Origin: Phoronis ovalis
Taxonomy: Eukaryota; Phoronida; Phoronidae
Length of the DNA: 11,740 bases
Assembly: GCA_028565635.1 (NCBI GenBank)
Contig: JAOXYB010016632.1
Coordinates: 7,300 to 19,039 of the forward strand
Reading direction: 5' to 3'
The first letter of the stretch is position 1. Each line of letters begins with the position of its first letter. The notes beneath the pieces were generated by a model, which did no database searches, was not told the DNA's origin, and saw only the letters and a list, made by a program, of their open reading frames with translations. Below are positions 1-9,300 of the stretch, piece after piece. The position numbers and the translations under genes were made by a program.

Positions 1-16
1 AAAAGGCTGTATACAT

Positions 17-235
17 TTAGAAGGTGCATACATTTAGATTGAAGGGTATTGGATGTAGTTCCATAATCATATGCCCAATATCTGATGCATTGGTCCTAAC
101 CGTTTTCGTATTAATATTGTGTAAAAAGTCAACAAAAGCCCGGACACATGAAGGATTTATACTTTCTTCATATGATAATTTATAACAACCTAAAATCATC
201 ATCATCGATACGGTGTGACATCTTTCGACTTTCAT
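17..235 (-). CDS. possible exon or small ORF, 72 codons, unrecognised
   Basis: Open from ATG 235 (stop codon just upstream) with fairly protein-like composition: few Lys/Asn runs, and SCVRAFVDFLHNINTKTV and DIGHMIMELHP. GATGATTTTAG near 190 could be a splice acceptor, so it may be part of an exon of a gene or element cut by the window edge. I do not recognise the family. Chance is a real alternative in an ORF this short. Confidence 0.2.
   Translation of the reverse strand: MKVERCHTVSMMMILGCYKLSYEESINPSCVRAFVDFLHNINTKTVRTNASDIGHMIMELHPIPFNLNVCTF
73..98 (-). repeat. left copy of a 25-bp inverted pair
   Basis: In reverse complement, AGGACCAA-4 bases-TCAGATATTGGGC equals 334-358 at 21 of 25 positions, with only the central four bases different. 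It lies inside the small minus-strand ORF at 17-235. Confidence 0.55.
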
Positions 236-333
236 ACATCAGAATATATTGCTTTATGAAATTTTTCTGTTTGAATGAGTTTTTACTAATTTCGAAAGAT
301 GATAAATTTTACCCAGCAAAGAGTTTAACATGC

Positions 334-358
334 AGGACCAAAAGGTCAGATATTGGGC
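334..358 (+). repeat. right copy of a 25-bp inverted pair
   Basis: Partner of 73-98, about 235 bases apart and just outside the foldback element. It may be the ends of a small non-autonomous element of about 285 bp. Confidence 0.55.
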
Positions 359-444
359 CTACAGAATGACTTAGGACTATTAATCAAAAAATATGATTAT
401 GAGTATAATTAAGTATGAGGTATAGTCCTGCGGGCTACATAACC

Positions 445-656
445 CTACTACAGTTTGTCTGCGGCAGAGCCGTAGGGTCATAGCCCAGATAGTGTTAAGA
501 ACAGTTGAAGCTTTTCAACTCAATTTTTTTGTTCCAAGACTCACTAAAGTACAAAAGACATCAGAAAAAAAGTGATTCGGTTAAAAAAAATCTCAATAGT
601 TTTTAACACTGTCTGGGCCATGACCCTACGTCTCCGCCGCAGGCAAGCCATAGTAC
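445..656. repeat. foldback (inverted-repeat) element, about 65-bp arms
   Basis: Arm 445-509 matches the reverse complement of 592-656 at about 52 of 65 positions by hand count, with no gaps. CTGCGGC and CGTAGGGTCAT are perfect cores. The loop of about 82 bases contains a smaller hairpin (GTTGAA-GCTT-TTCAAC). About 10 of the 13 mismatches are transitions, so many would still pair as G-U in RNA. It could be a foldback MITE or the paired ends of a deleted transposon. No target-site duplication was identified. Confidence 0.72.
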
Positions 657-665
657 TAGAATCAT

Positions 666-1389
666 CTAGCCAGGACTAGACTCTTTGAGTCTAGAGTATG
701 ACTATGACTATGAGGGTGATAAATTAGTACAAAGCCGAAAAGGTCAAAACTTGACAGCAAAAGGAAAAGGCAAGTATAAAGAGATTTTTAAATTCCTGAC
801 GATATAACACTTTGATTTTATAAAATCACTACAGAGATAGTTATGTACACGACACGGATTGCCATGAAAACTCAGGAAATAAAAATTATAAACTAATATG
901 GACGAAATCTCACCTAATACTGACAATCTGTCCGACGGATATCGACAATAAAGCACCAGACGGAAATGCGAAATATTACGTGGTTATGAAGTGGAAGCGC
1001 CACATCGTATCGAAAAATTCATTATGCCAGTGTCCCCCTAGTGACAGCAATCGAAACGCAAAGGAAATTTACTGTCAACTCTGTTGTTATTTTCGAGTGA
1101 TCATGGAAAGGCAGACCTGCTATCCCACATTTTTCTTAATTTATATTCGAACAAACTTTATTACAAACTGTACCAATGTCAAATGGTACATGCATTATAA
1201 ATATCATGGTCAATTCTTTACACTCATATTTCAAACAAAAAAAAACAACAGAAAAACTTCGAGAAATCTAAAAGGAATGCTTTTTACAGGTGCATAAGAT
1301 ACCCGGGGATACTGCATGTCACGGTGGCTGCATATATATATATACTGCCCCATACCCCCCTTTTTCAGTCTCCACTTTCACTATATGGG
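666..1389. other. non-coding stretch, nothing supportable
   Basis: Begins with a small hairpin (TAGACTC-TTT-GAGTCTA, about 675-692) and a short TATGAC run. The rest is AT-rich with no motif-bearing frame. Short ORFs here lack composition or motifs that would support a gene. A short TA run is at 1331-1345. Confidence 0.5.
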
Positions 1390-1560
1390 ATATCTTTTTC
1401 ATGCCATTGGATGTGCTTTTACAAATAGTTTCTTACACCTGGGTGTCGTATTTTTGGCCATGGTGTGTGTGTACATTTCTAGGATTTTTTTACCATGAAT
1501 TTTTTTCCAAATAATTTTTTACCATGGGTATATTTTTCAAATGCAGTTTCTATCATGGTA
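1390..1560 (+). repeat. degenerate tandem array, period about 29-35 bp
   Basis: A unit of T-run plus (A/G)CCATGG plus TAT plus T-run recurs with CATG cores near 1400, 1459, 1494, 1523 and 1554. The spacings are about 29-35 bases, with one weak unit near 1436. The clearest pair is 1483-1550 (TTTTTTACCATG twice). The units are strongly diverged. Confidence 0.45.
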
Positions 1561-2525
1561 TAAAAGTGTTTTACCTTGTACCTCACACTCGTTATTTGGC
1601 GTTAACTGGATTTGACAAATATTTTCGTAACCAAATTGATGTGTACATGTACTTCGTGAGCTCGTAATCCTGGTGGTTGAGACTGAAATGTGCGCTGTTT
1701 CATAAGCAAATTCGTCAGGTTTTACATTGCAAACAATTGTAAGGTGTACCATATTAAAGTGAATAAAGACCTTACCTGGAATAGATGCTCACTTTTTAAA
1801 AAATAAAATCTTTTTGGCTCTTTTTCTAAACCCAGACGAAGTAGGTCATATGCAAACAATACTGACATAACTACTAGTAAAAGCACAGAGGCTATATAGC
1901 AGGCAAAATGTCACGTGTTTTTAGCTGAATTTAATTAATCCCTTTTCAGTAGAATGTCCTGGAGGCTGTCCAAACGGCATAGACAGAGAGCTTCTAAGCT
2001 TATTAAGTTGCGCGTTACGAATGACGAGTAAAGTGTCACTTCGCTAGTTACTCGTAGCTCGCCACTCGTATCTAAGAATCACTATTATAATATATTGACT
2101 GAGCTAAAACGATCTACCGCTAACTATACTAGGATGTTAAGACGAGATCAAAAGGACACAGATTTCACATAACTGTTTTTGCTGTTGGTGCAATATTTGC
2201 CTAGATCATATCAAAATTGAGCAACGACAGTGTGAAATAAACATCTGAGAAACAATTTTTGAAATAAAGGCAACATTTATACCTTTCTGATCAAACCTGT
2301 CAGCAAGGACCAAGAACTGATTTCCATAAACTTCGTGCACCATTGGCATATTGCAGATTATCCCGGTACTTGGGTGTTGTGAAAAAGTGAAATAAACGGT
2401 AGACCACCTCAATATATATGCGATGTTTGGTCATCACATGGCAACTGATTATTGCAGCATTATATAATATATATCTAATAAACAATAGGCTTTTGGTCCC
2501 GTGTTGATGATAACGTCATCGTGAC
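1561..2525. other. non-coding stretch with a small ACTCG-rich hairpin
   Basis: No gene is supported. At 2024-2055 ACGAGTAA pairs perfectly with TTACTCGT over a 16-base loop. More ACTCGTA-like words follow to 2070, so a small decayed repeat is likely. The remainder is AT-rich with no motif. Confidence 0.45.
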
Positions 2526-2560
2526 CATATATTAATATATATATATATATATATATATAT
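2526..2560. repeat. TA microsatellite
   Basis: A nearly pure (TA)n run of about 35 bases with one ATTAAT interruption at its left end. Self-complementary. Confidence 0.9.
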
Positions 2561-2654
2561 CCGCGTGATTCGAATTAAAATATTGTGCTCTGTTTAATAC
2601 ATGAAAATGACATTCAGAATGCTTGTGAAAAATTTCATGTAACTTTCTATACAG

Positions 2655-2752
2655 ACCTCTCCAAGATGACATCGCTGTCAAGATCCACAACCATCTTCAA
2701 TAACAGGAAAAAAGACCCACAATACATTAATTACTACATCAAATGTTGCCAG
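2655..2752 (+). other. weak candidate exon, 98 bp, unassigned
   Basis: Flanked by TTTCTATACAG and CAG|GTACAC. One frame (codons from 2657) is open for all 32 codons, e.g. KMTSLSRSTTIFNNRKKD. There is no flanking exon, no recognised family, and the exon is short. It also holds a 17-bp word repeated at 11388-11404, so a repeat fragment is equally likely. Confidence 0.15.
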
Positions 2753-3166
2753 GTACACTATTAAAGAGTCTATTATCTTATTTTTAATAATTTAAATAGT
2801 AAGCCAATATTTATTGATAAGATAAATTAATTATAGCAATATGTCCTATCATTGTGTAATCTTTCAAACTTATCTAGAAATTATCAACTGGACTATTTAA
2901 AGTTTCAAATCTTACATATTGTGAAAAAATGTGATATTTGAAGGTTACTTAATCAGCATCCAATGCATTGAAAAATAACATTTTTTCTTATTTAGGGATA
3001 GAATGTCATATACATTTTATATTGGGTTTAGGAGGAATCATTTGTCAAGGTGTTTTAAAATGTTACAGCAGAAGAAATACAGTTTTATGCAAAAAATAAA
3101 CTAAAGTCTGTTTCACTATTTTATGTCGCAGGTGTTTGATCCCATATCACAGAAAAAAGCATCTCT
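2753..3166. other. non-coding AT-rich stretch before the transposon
   Basis: Very AT-rich with stops in all frames. The last 35-40 bases may be the outermost part of the left transposon end (GGTG...CCCA shared weakly with 4883-4902). Confidence 0.4.
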
Positions 3167-3345
3167 AGTTTACTTTTCTAGTACTAAAGTGAAAACAACA
3201 AAACAACCATTTTTAACTGGTGAAAGTTAGAATTTTTTAATGATTGTTTTTTTGTAGAAAAATGTTTTTTCAATATTTCATGTTGAACGTCCACCCGTAG
3301 TCATGGCGACTGTGAGCCATCTGGTGTTCGGTTGTTTGGATGTGC
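3167..3345 (+). repeat. left long terminal inverted repeat of the transposon
   Basis: Pairs with 4684-4864 in reverse complement. Clear shared blocks include AAAGTGAAAACAAC (3185-3198), TTAGAATTTT (3227-3236), GAAAAATGT (3257-3265) and CATGGCGAC (3302-3310), in the same order and spacing. Small gaps appear only near the inner edge. Confidence 0.82.
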
Positions 3346-3669
3346 ATGAACCAATGTAACAGCGGTATCAAAACTTTTCTGATATGGTAAGGTATATCAT
3401 ATGCGGCCATGCAAGATTAGAACCTTGTCAGATGCCGTCAGATCGGGTATGGGTACGCGTATATGACAATCTTTTTCTTCTCTTATTTGTATTAGATTTA
3501 ATTTGTATATGGTTTGATAATGAAATACTTATTTAAAGTGATTTTTGGTAACCTAGTTCGTTGTAATTGTCGAGAGTTAAAGATTTTTAACATAGATCAA
3601 AAGATTAAAAACAATTAAAGTCAATTATCAGTAATGTATACAATTTAACACTATCAGCATAACATTCAT

Positions 3670-4508
3670 TTATTTTTGATGAGTATGGAAACCGTCACCA
3701 TCATCAGCTTTGTCGTCTCCTCTGTCGTCGTCATCTCTATTGTCGTCATCGTCAGAATCGTCCTCAATATTTATATTAAATGGTTCTATCAAATTCCTGT
3801 CCATTCCGTCAAACTGCCAGAAGTCATTTTCAATTTTGTATGCACTCTCCCAATCGTTCTGTGTTACGCGGTTTAGAGATTCGTTGCACAGTAATTGGAC
3901 GTCTTTAAATTTGAAGGAAGTGTTATTTCGTGCTACGTGTACGTAATTAACCTTTTGCGTTTGCCCATATCAATTCGATGGGGTTCAGTTCGCAATGTCT
4001 GATTGGTGAGTACATAACTTTGTGGCCATTTTCAGCAGCAATATTTTCGACAATTCTTTAACGGTTGTTGGAAACTTCTTTAGTCTTTCTAGCAAAACTT
4101 TCACAGTGTCTTTTTCTTCCTTATGGGTCCTGTAAAAATGTTTAAAAAAATATGAAGACTTATAAACATCATGTTTTTGTGACTAAAAAGATAGCTATCA
4201 CATATGGATTTCGTATAGAAACGGCGCGATCATGTACTAATGCCAATATTAAGTACTCTTTGTTAAATAATTTTCTAAAAAACACCATGTTATTCGTCAG
4301 TTGTACCTACCTTTGGCATCATGAACTATTGTATCTTTTGCAAATATTCTCTAAACTGTGCGTTTTGACACTTTAAGAGCTGTCGCGGCTCTGTCCGTAG
4401 GTTTATGAATTGATAACCAGTATTCTTCCTTTTTTTCTGTTCTCGTACAAAATAATTATAAAAATTGTGGATCCTCTGCGTCTCGGTTCGTAATTTTTTC
4501 TTCGGCAT
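3670..4508 (-). pseudogene. transposase relic, HTH and C-terminal DDE region, central part deleted
   Basis: Read from ATG at 4508: MPKKKLRTETQRI, then TGYQ. A frameshift near 4,405 leads to RAATALKVSKRTV, a typical helix-turn-helix, with a TAG directly after it and then RIFAKDT. A GT-AG intron (4310-4130) separates this from KGPIRKKK. A TGA and a frame change follow, then RIVENIAAENGHKV, HCELNPIELIWANAKG, another frameshift near 3,950, and ARNNTSFKFKDVQLL, NRVTQNDWE and an Asp-rich tail ending in TAA (3672-3670). Known of the family: the HCxLNPIExxW block carries the catalytic glutamate. The segment expected to carry the two catalytic aspartates is absent, so the protein cannot be active. Plus-strand ORFs at 3676-3946 are shadows of the Asp-rich tail. 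Confidence 0.82.
4130..4310 (-). other. probable intron inside the transposase relic
   Basis: Donor GCCAAAG|GTAGGT and acceptor TTTTTACAG|GACCC enclose 181 bp with stops in every frame. The flanking frames join as DAK-G-PIRKKK. Plausible as an ancestral intron; alternatively part of the decay. Confidence 0.5.
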
Positions 4509-4683
4509 GTTGGAAATTATCCCTTTCACATGTGTGAAAATTCACACCTCTCCCCAGGCAAGCATATCAGGTTAAAGACGCCCTATTGATTTGTTCTCAA
4601 TGGGTTTACGAATAGGCATCAGTGGTAAATTTTTGTTACTTAATCGCACCATTCATATGCTTATTAAGCTGTTGAAGGGAATA

Positions 4684-4864
4684 GCACAAGTCCAATGAAC
4701 TGAACATATGTGGCGCAGTGTCGCCATGATTTCGGGCGGATGTCCAACATGAGGTATTGAAAATACATTTTTCAACAAAAAATTTATCACTAGAAAATTC
4801 TAATGTTCACGATTTAAAAGTGGATGATCTGTTGTTTTCACTTTAATATTACAAAAATGAACTA
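4684..4864 (-). repeat. right long terminal inverted repeat of the transposon
   Basis: Reverse complement of the left repeat over about 180 bp. It carries the same blocks (GTTGTTTTCACTTT, GTCGCCATG) with scattered substitutions. This long-TIR form differs from the short 20-30 bp ends of classical mariner elements. Confidence 0.82.
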
Positions 4865-5669
4865 CAGATTACTATACAATCGGGCTCCATTGACATTCAC
4901 CTAAACATGAAATAAAATTGACGCCAGTACAGTCTGATAATTGAAATTATTTTATATTAATTAAAAAACAGTATTTTATTTTGCAAGATCAGTTAAGCGA
5001 TATCACTTCAAAGTATTTTTGGAAGGTCGACCGCCATTCTTAGTTTCATGTAACATACAGTGATTCAAAGCTTGAACTGTAAATACTCAAATCACTTGCA
5101 CAGGCTGATATAGTATTATATTATTAGTGATACAGTATTATATCAGACTTATTTCATTAAAAGCAAGTTAAATAACATTTTTTACACATAGATAAAAAAT
5201 CGTATACTACACATGTAAATAATTGCTCAAAATGTATAACGCGAACTTCACACTTGATATTTTAGATATGTACAAAGATAGATAATTTCAATTACCAGGA
5301 TATAGATAACTTTCCACATATGTACTTGCTGTTGTATTCGTTTTCAAATTATGTTGTAACAAGTAGAAATTTGATTGCTCTACTTTTGGCAGCGTTTTTT
5401 AAAATTTTATTTCTAATATGATAAAAAAGCAAAATAAAAAGCACAATATAATTGTACGTACATCTGTGAATATAAGTTCATCACCATTACACTTGAACTA
5501 TACTTACGTTTTAGTCTCATTTTAGTACAGTGTACATACTCTTTTCATCATTTTTACCAAAATCAGTGAATACAGTTAATGTTATATGGTGCACAAAAAT
5601 CTATCATAAATTGTTACAATGTACAGACATGTAGTCTGCACACCCGCAAAAAAGCATCTCAATCAAATG
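4865..5669. other. non-coding stretch between transposon and vWA gene
   Basis: No gene seen. It holds a 42-bp near-palindrome at 5104-5145 and several AATAAA hexamers on the minus strand that could serve as late poly(A) sites for the vWA transcript. Confidence 0.5.
5104..5145. repeat. short AT-rich inverted/direct repeat
   Basis: CTGATATA at the left pairs exactly with TATATCAG at the right, and GATA(T/C)AGTATTATAT occurs twice in direct orientation inside. It may be a local duplication plus palindrome. Confidence 0.5.
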
Positions 5670-5675
5670 TTTATT
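5670..5675 (-). terminator. polyadenylation signal AATAAA for the vWA gene
   Basis: AATAAA on the minus strand, about 46 bases past the stop codon. A T-run and the GT-rich tract GGGTGTGC follow about 25-30 bases downstream, the usual layout for cleavage near 5,650. This implies a very short 3' UTR. Other AATAAA hexamers further on (near 5,407 and 4,975) could be alternatives. Confidence 0.6.
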
Positions 5676-5721
5676 CCACTTAGAAAAAATAATCCATGTG
5701 ATATTTTTACAAAGTACATTT

Positions 5722-6327
5722 CTATAATACCTCATCGTTATTATCACTTAGAAAACTAAAATTAGTCTCAACAATTTTTTGACAATTATCTTGCTGCTCA
5801 CGAGAAGAAAGTTTTTTCGAAAATATGGGAAGCAGTAGACTCTCAGACATTTCCAGGATATTTTTCGATAATTTCCCGACAGCTGCAGATTCACTTTGGG
5901 TTCGACGAGGTGAATGGGTAATTGGGTCGTCTTCCTCAACTCCAATAACGGACTTGGCCCGACGTTTTGAGAGTTTGGCAGACAGTTCGCTTTTTTCTAC
6001 ATCGGATTTAAGTTCTCTTATAACTTGACAAACTCTTTTCAGTTGACTTTGGTGGCCAGTAGATGACATGGTGAATACTAAACCCAACATTTTTTTACAC
6101 GAATCTCTGATCTCTTCCGGTAGATCCGCACCAGTCGATTCGCTTGGTTCGTAGATATCATCATCAGAACTCTGAACTGCAGCTGCTTCACATTGTTCTA
6201 GAAACCCAAGAATAGGTCTCATATACATTTGCCAGTTGGCAAAGTCTCCCGTATTTATCATACCATGTATACTGTCGCATATGTACTTTATGGCACTGGT
6301 ACTTTGTAAACCACGATTTTTATAGAT
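5722..6327 (-). CDS. vWA gene, terminal coding exon 6 (residues 505-705 and stop)
   Basis: Acceptor ATATTTTTAG|ATCTAT in phase 0, joining to the GAG of exon 5; stop TAG at 5724-5722. It adds 201 residues with no known domain that I can name: mainly predicted helix (KRVCQVIRELKSDVEK and others), an acidic Ser/Asp/Glu patch (SSDDDIYEPSES) and a KRRAK basic cluster. The internal ATG at 6261 is not the start: the frame stays open upstream to the splice acceptor. Confidence 0.88.
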   Translation of the reverse strand: MYKNRGLQSTSAIKYICDSIHGMINTGDFANWQMYMRPILGFLEQCEAAAVQSSDDDIYEPSESTGADLPEEIRDSCKKMLGLVFTMSSTGHQSQLKRVCQVIRELKSDVEKSELSAKLSKRRAKSVIGVEEDDPITHSPRRTQSESAAVGKLSKNILEMSESLLLPIFSKKLSSREQQDNCQKIVETNFSFLSDNNDEVL

Positions 6328-9300
6328 CTAAAAATATATTAAATTAAAAACAGTCTATTAAACTGTACAATATTCTGTATTATTTTACATTTTTGGCTGT
6401 AATTAATGTAGTCGAAATAATACTCATCCTTATTTGCTTAATGGATAACAAAATACTCAGTTTAAAGCTCGATACACCGCAATCGACTCCACTATCGTAT
6501 CGAGCAGGTGATTTGTCGGTAACCCAAACCGTAAGCAAATACTGAATTTTGTGCTTGCAATGATAATATTGTAGAGGGGGTAGGGGGTACCCCCCAAGGT
6601 GCAATGACCAATGTTCGCATTTAAAAATTATAAATGCTCGCTGCTCGCACTTAACAAGAAAAAAAACAACAAATAAACGGTTGTTAAAAAAATTAAAACC
6701 AAAAAAAGGTCGCGAAAGAAAATCGCGGTAAGGCATGGTAAATAACAAATAAAGGCAAAAAAAAGTCGCCAAAAAGTGAATGCTCGGGCTTAAAAACAGA
6801 CCCCAATGCTCGCTGCTCGCGAAAAGCCCCCTATACCCCCATTATACCGTATGGTATTTAGAGTGTAGTGTATACACTAACGACCATTATATCATTTGCT
6901 ACGTAGTATCTAGTAACATGCAAGGAATTTCTTTGTTATGTGTAAAAATATCATGTGCAAGCAACAGATGGACAGAAAGAAAGATATATTACGTCAACTA
7001 TAAAAATGTGAAACTGTAAAAACCTAAACGTTGATATTACCTCGCAGACCTTTCCTAAATGTCTTCCAAGTTTGTCTTGCAGTTCTTTTGGAAGTTGAAA
7101 AGGTTGCATACAGGTTTCCTTGAAAATTGTACTAACTGGTGTTTCTCTGGCTAGACAAGAAGCTTCAGCTTTCAGAGTAGCCCATATGTCTGCGATTTCT
7201 TCATCTTGATTTTCAGCAAGTTTCAGACATCCATTTAAGCAGGCGACAATTTCATCGCCAAATTTTCCCATCTTTATTATGTTATTGTCTGTCAAGCAAT
7301 CCTTAATAACTTCGCACGCTTGTTGTATGTCAACTATTCCACTTTGTATCTCTTTTATAGTATCGAACCTTCCTCTTTTTCTTAATTTTTTGGCGGCCCT
7401 ACCAAGTGATTTGGAAGCTTTTTTGCGAACAATTTGCTGTCCATTTTTTATCAAACTCTTCTCTTTCGTAGCAAGCTCATCACACGGTATTTTGCTATAA
7501 GAAATAATCTCAGTATGCTTGTATCTCTGTCCATTTATCCCTTTATACCGTAAATCAACTTTTAATACATCCCTTTCTTTCAGACAATGTTCATGATCGA
7601 CCGGAAGTACTAAACCAAATAGAAGATGTTTAGGCATTCCAAATGGCAATGAGTCGATAAAATATTCTGCCATCTTCCAATCTGTTTTTCCTTTTCTGTC
7701 TTCATCTTCCGAATCAGAGTTGGCCTCAAGGTACTCCTTTGATGTCTCCTTATCATTAAAATGAACTCCGTTAAGTGTTCTTACTACTACTTTAGCACAT
7801 TTGACCGCCGTTGCCTCATGAAGAACAACCGATTTGAATAGTTCTTGCTCCAACATAGTATTTTCATTGAGAAAATAAAAAGCTTCATTGCTAAATTTTT
7901 CTCCAATTTTGATAATTAAATCTGGCAAAAAACCTCCAGTAGAAAAAACTGAAATACTAATACGATAATCACTTCCATAGCCGCAATTATCAGCAACCTC
8001 ATTCATACGTTGTGTTAGAAGTGGTCTCAATTTTTCAGCTTCTGTAACACCTCCGTTTGCCTCTCCATCAGTGAACAGAATGATTTTATCGTGGTATAAA
8101 GCACCGTCACTGGAAACAGAAAAATAAGTATAAACAAATATAAAGTAGTTTTATATTAAGTGATAATCTCATAAAAACATTCTTTTCTTAACACACATAC
8201 ACGCACTCACGCACACGCACACGCACACACACACTGGTGTTTGCATTGAAATAAGTATCACCTTATAACAGAAAATAGCGTAAGAGCATCATACATGTAT
8301 ATCACAATACTGAAACGTAGCGTGTTGGGTGGAGGTAGTATGATTTTTATTATTATCATATATAGAATATATTGTATACATGCTAATTAAACTTTCATAT
8401 TAGACAGCCTGTCAATCCTATCTAAAATAACATAGTATGTATGCACAGTATACATACGTACCTGTGATGCTTAAATAATTCAACTGCAGAAAAGAGACCG
8501 TCACTTAAATTAGTGCTTCCTTTTATGTCCAAATTTTGTATCTTTTGAACAGCTTCTTCCTAAAATGGCAGCATCACAATAATTTCAATAAAGTATTGTC
8601 GCAGTAACTGACGATTTACATATACTACACACAAAGGGTCCTGGGCACAGATAGCAAAGCAGTTAAAGCCAATGATTTAGGTATTTTTAAGTTTTAAATA
8701 ATCATTAAAGCATTGCCATAACATTATATTATGTTCCATAAACTTTATATACTTATATGCCAAGCTAGTGCTTCATTTTCTAAGTAAGATTCATTTTTGC
8801 ACTTTAAAATTCATATTGAATAAAACTGACTGAATCGAGATGTCATCATGCACTTATTCTGGTTATAATGTTATAGTTAATTTATAAAAAAATTCAACAT
8901 TTACCTAAAGATGTATAAAATTTTGCATCATACCTTTGTTTCATTTGTTAATGGGGATAACCTATGAATAACTTCAGCTTTTGTACCAAAGCATACAAGA
9001 CCAAGCTCATCTTCGGGTCTCAAGTGCTGAGTTAGCGACTCCGCAAAAACTTTCATCTTGTCTAACTTTGATATCTAAACATAAAACAATTTTTAAGTAC
9101 ATGTATACAAGTAAAATTCTACTTTTCTTGTTTTGTTGAATGTTCATTTCGTTGTGATAGTTTTTGAATTATCGTCTTGTTGATTTAGGCAGACATGTTG
9201 ATAAATGTTATTTTTTATTATACATTCAGAAATCTCTGAAAAGGTTCACACTCAGCTGTACTTTTTCATGACAAACGCCAAAAAGTGAGAAACTGCGATT

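Larger units (their letters stand above)
3167..4864 (-). mobile_element. decayed IS630/Tc1/mariner-superfamily DNA transposon, about 1.7 kb
   Basis: Two long inverted repeats (3167-3345 and 4684-4864) enclose a minus-strand transposase relic (4508-3670). Seen: the arms match at roughly 75-80% by eye. The relic contains HCELNPIELIW, which fits the DDE_3-type C-terminal catalytic block with its glutamate. Weaker similarity may carry the ends out to about 3,131 and 4,902. I could not fix exact termini or a TA target-site duplication. Frameshifts, stops and arm divergence show an old, inactive copy. It lies about 850 bp past the 3' end of the vWA gene and on the same strand. Confidence 0.82.

Noticed and set aside
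980-1297. 105-codon plus-strand ORF
   Set aside because: Composition follows local base content, with no motif and no neighbouring exons. Likely chance.
1922-2013. Minus-strand frame with MPFGQPPGH, faintly like the LPFGMPKH segment of the vWA protein
   Set aside because: Only a few residues agree, there is no further similarity on either side, and the frame ends quickly. Not evidence of a paralogue.
3676-3946. Plus-strand ORFs of Ser/Val runs
   Set aside because: They are antisense to the Asp codons of the transposase tail. The minus-strand reading explains the pattern.
6380-6772. 130-codon open frame on the minus strand inside intron 5
   Set aside because: It lies wholly between well-supported splice sites, is rich in Phe/Leu from A/T runs, crosses the G-run element and shows no motif.
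6261-6951. Treating 5722-6261 and 6951-8030 as separate intronless genes
   Set aside because: Both frames run through their apparent ATG or end into clear splice sites in matching phase, so they are exons of one gene.
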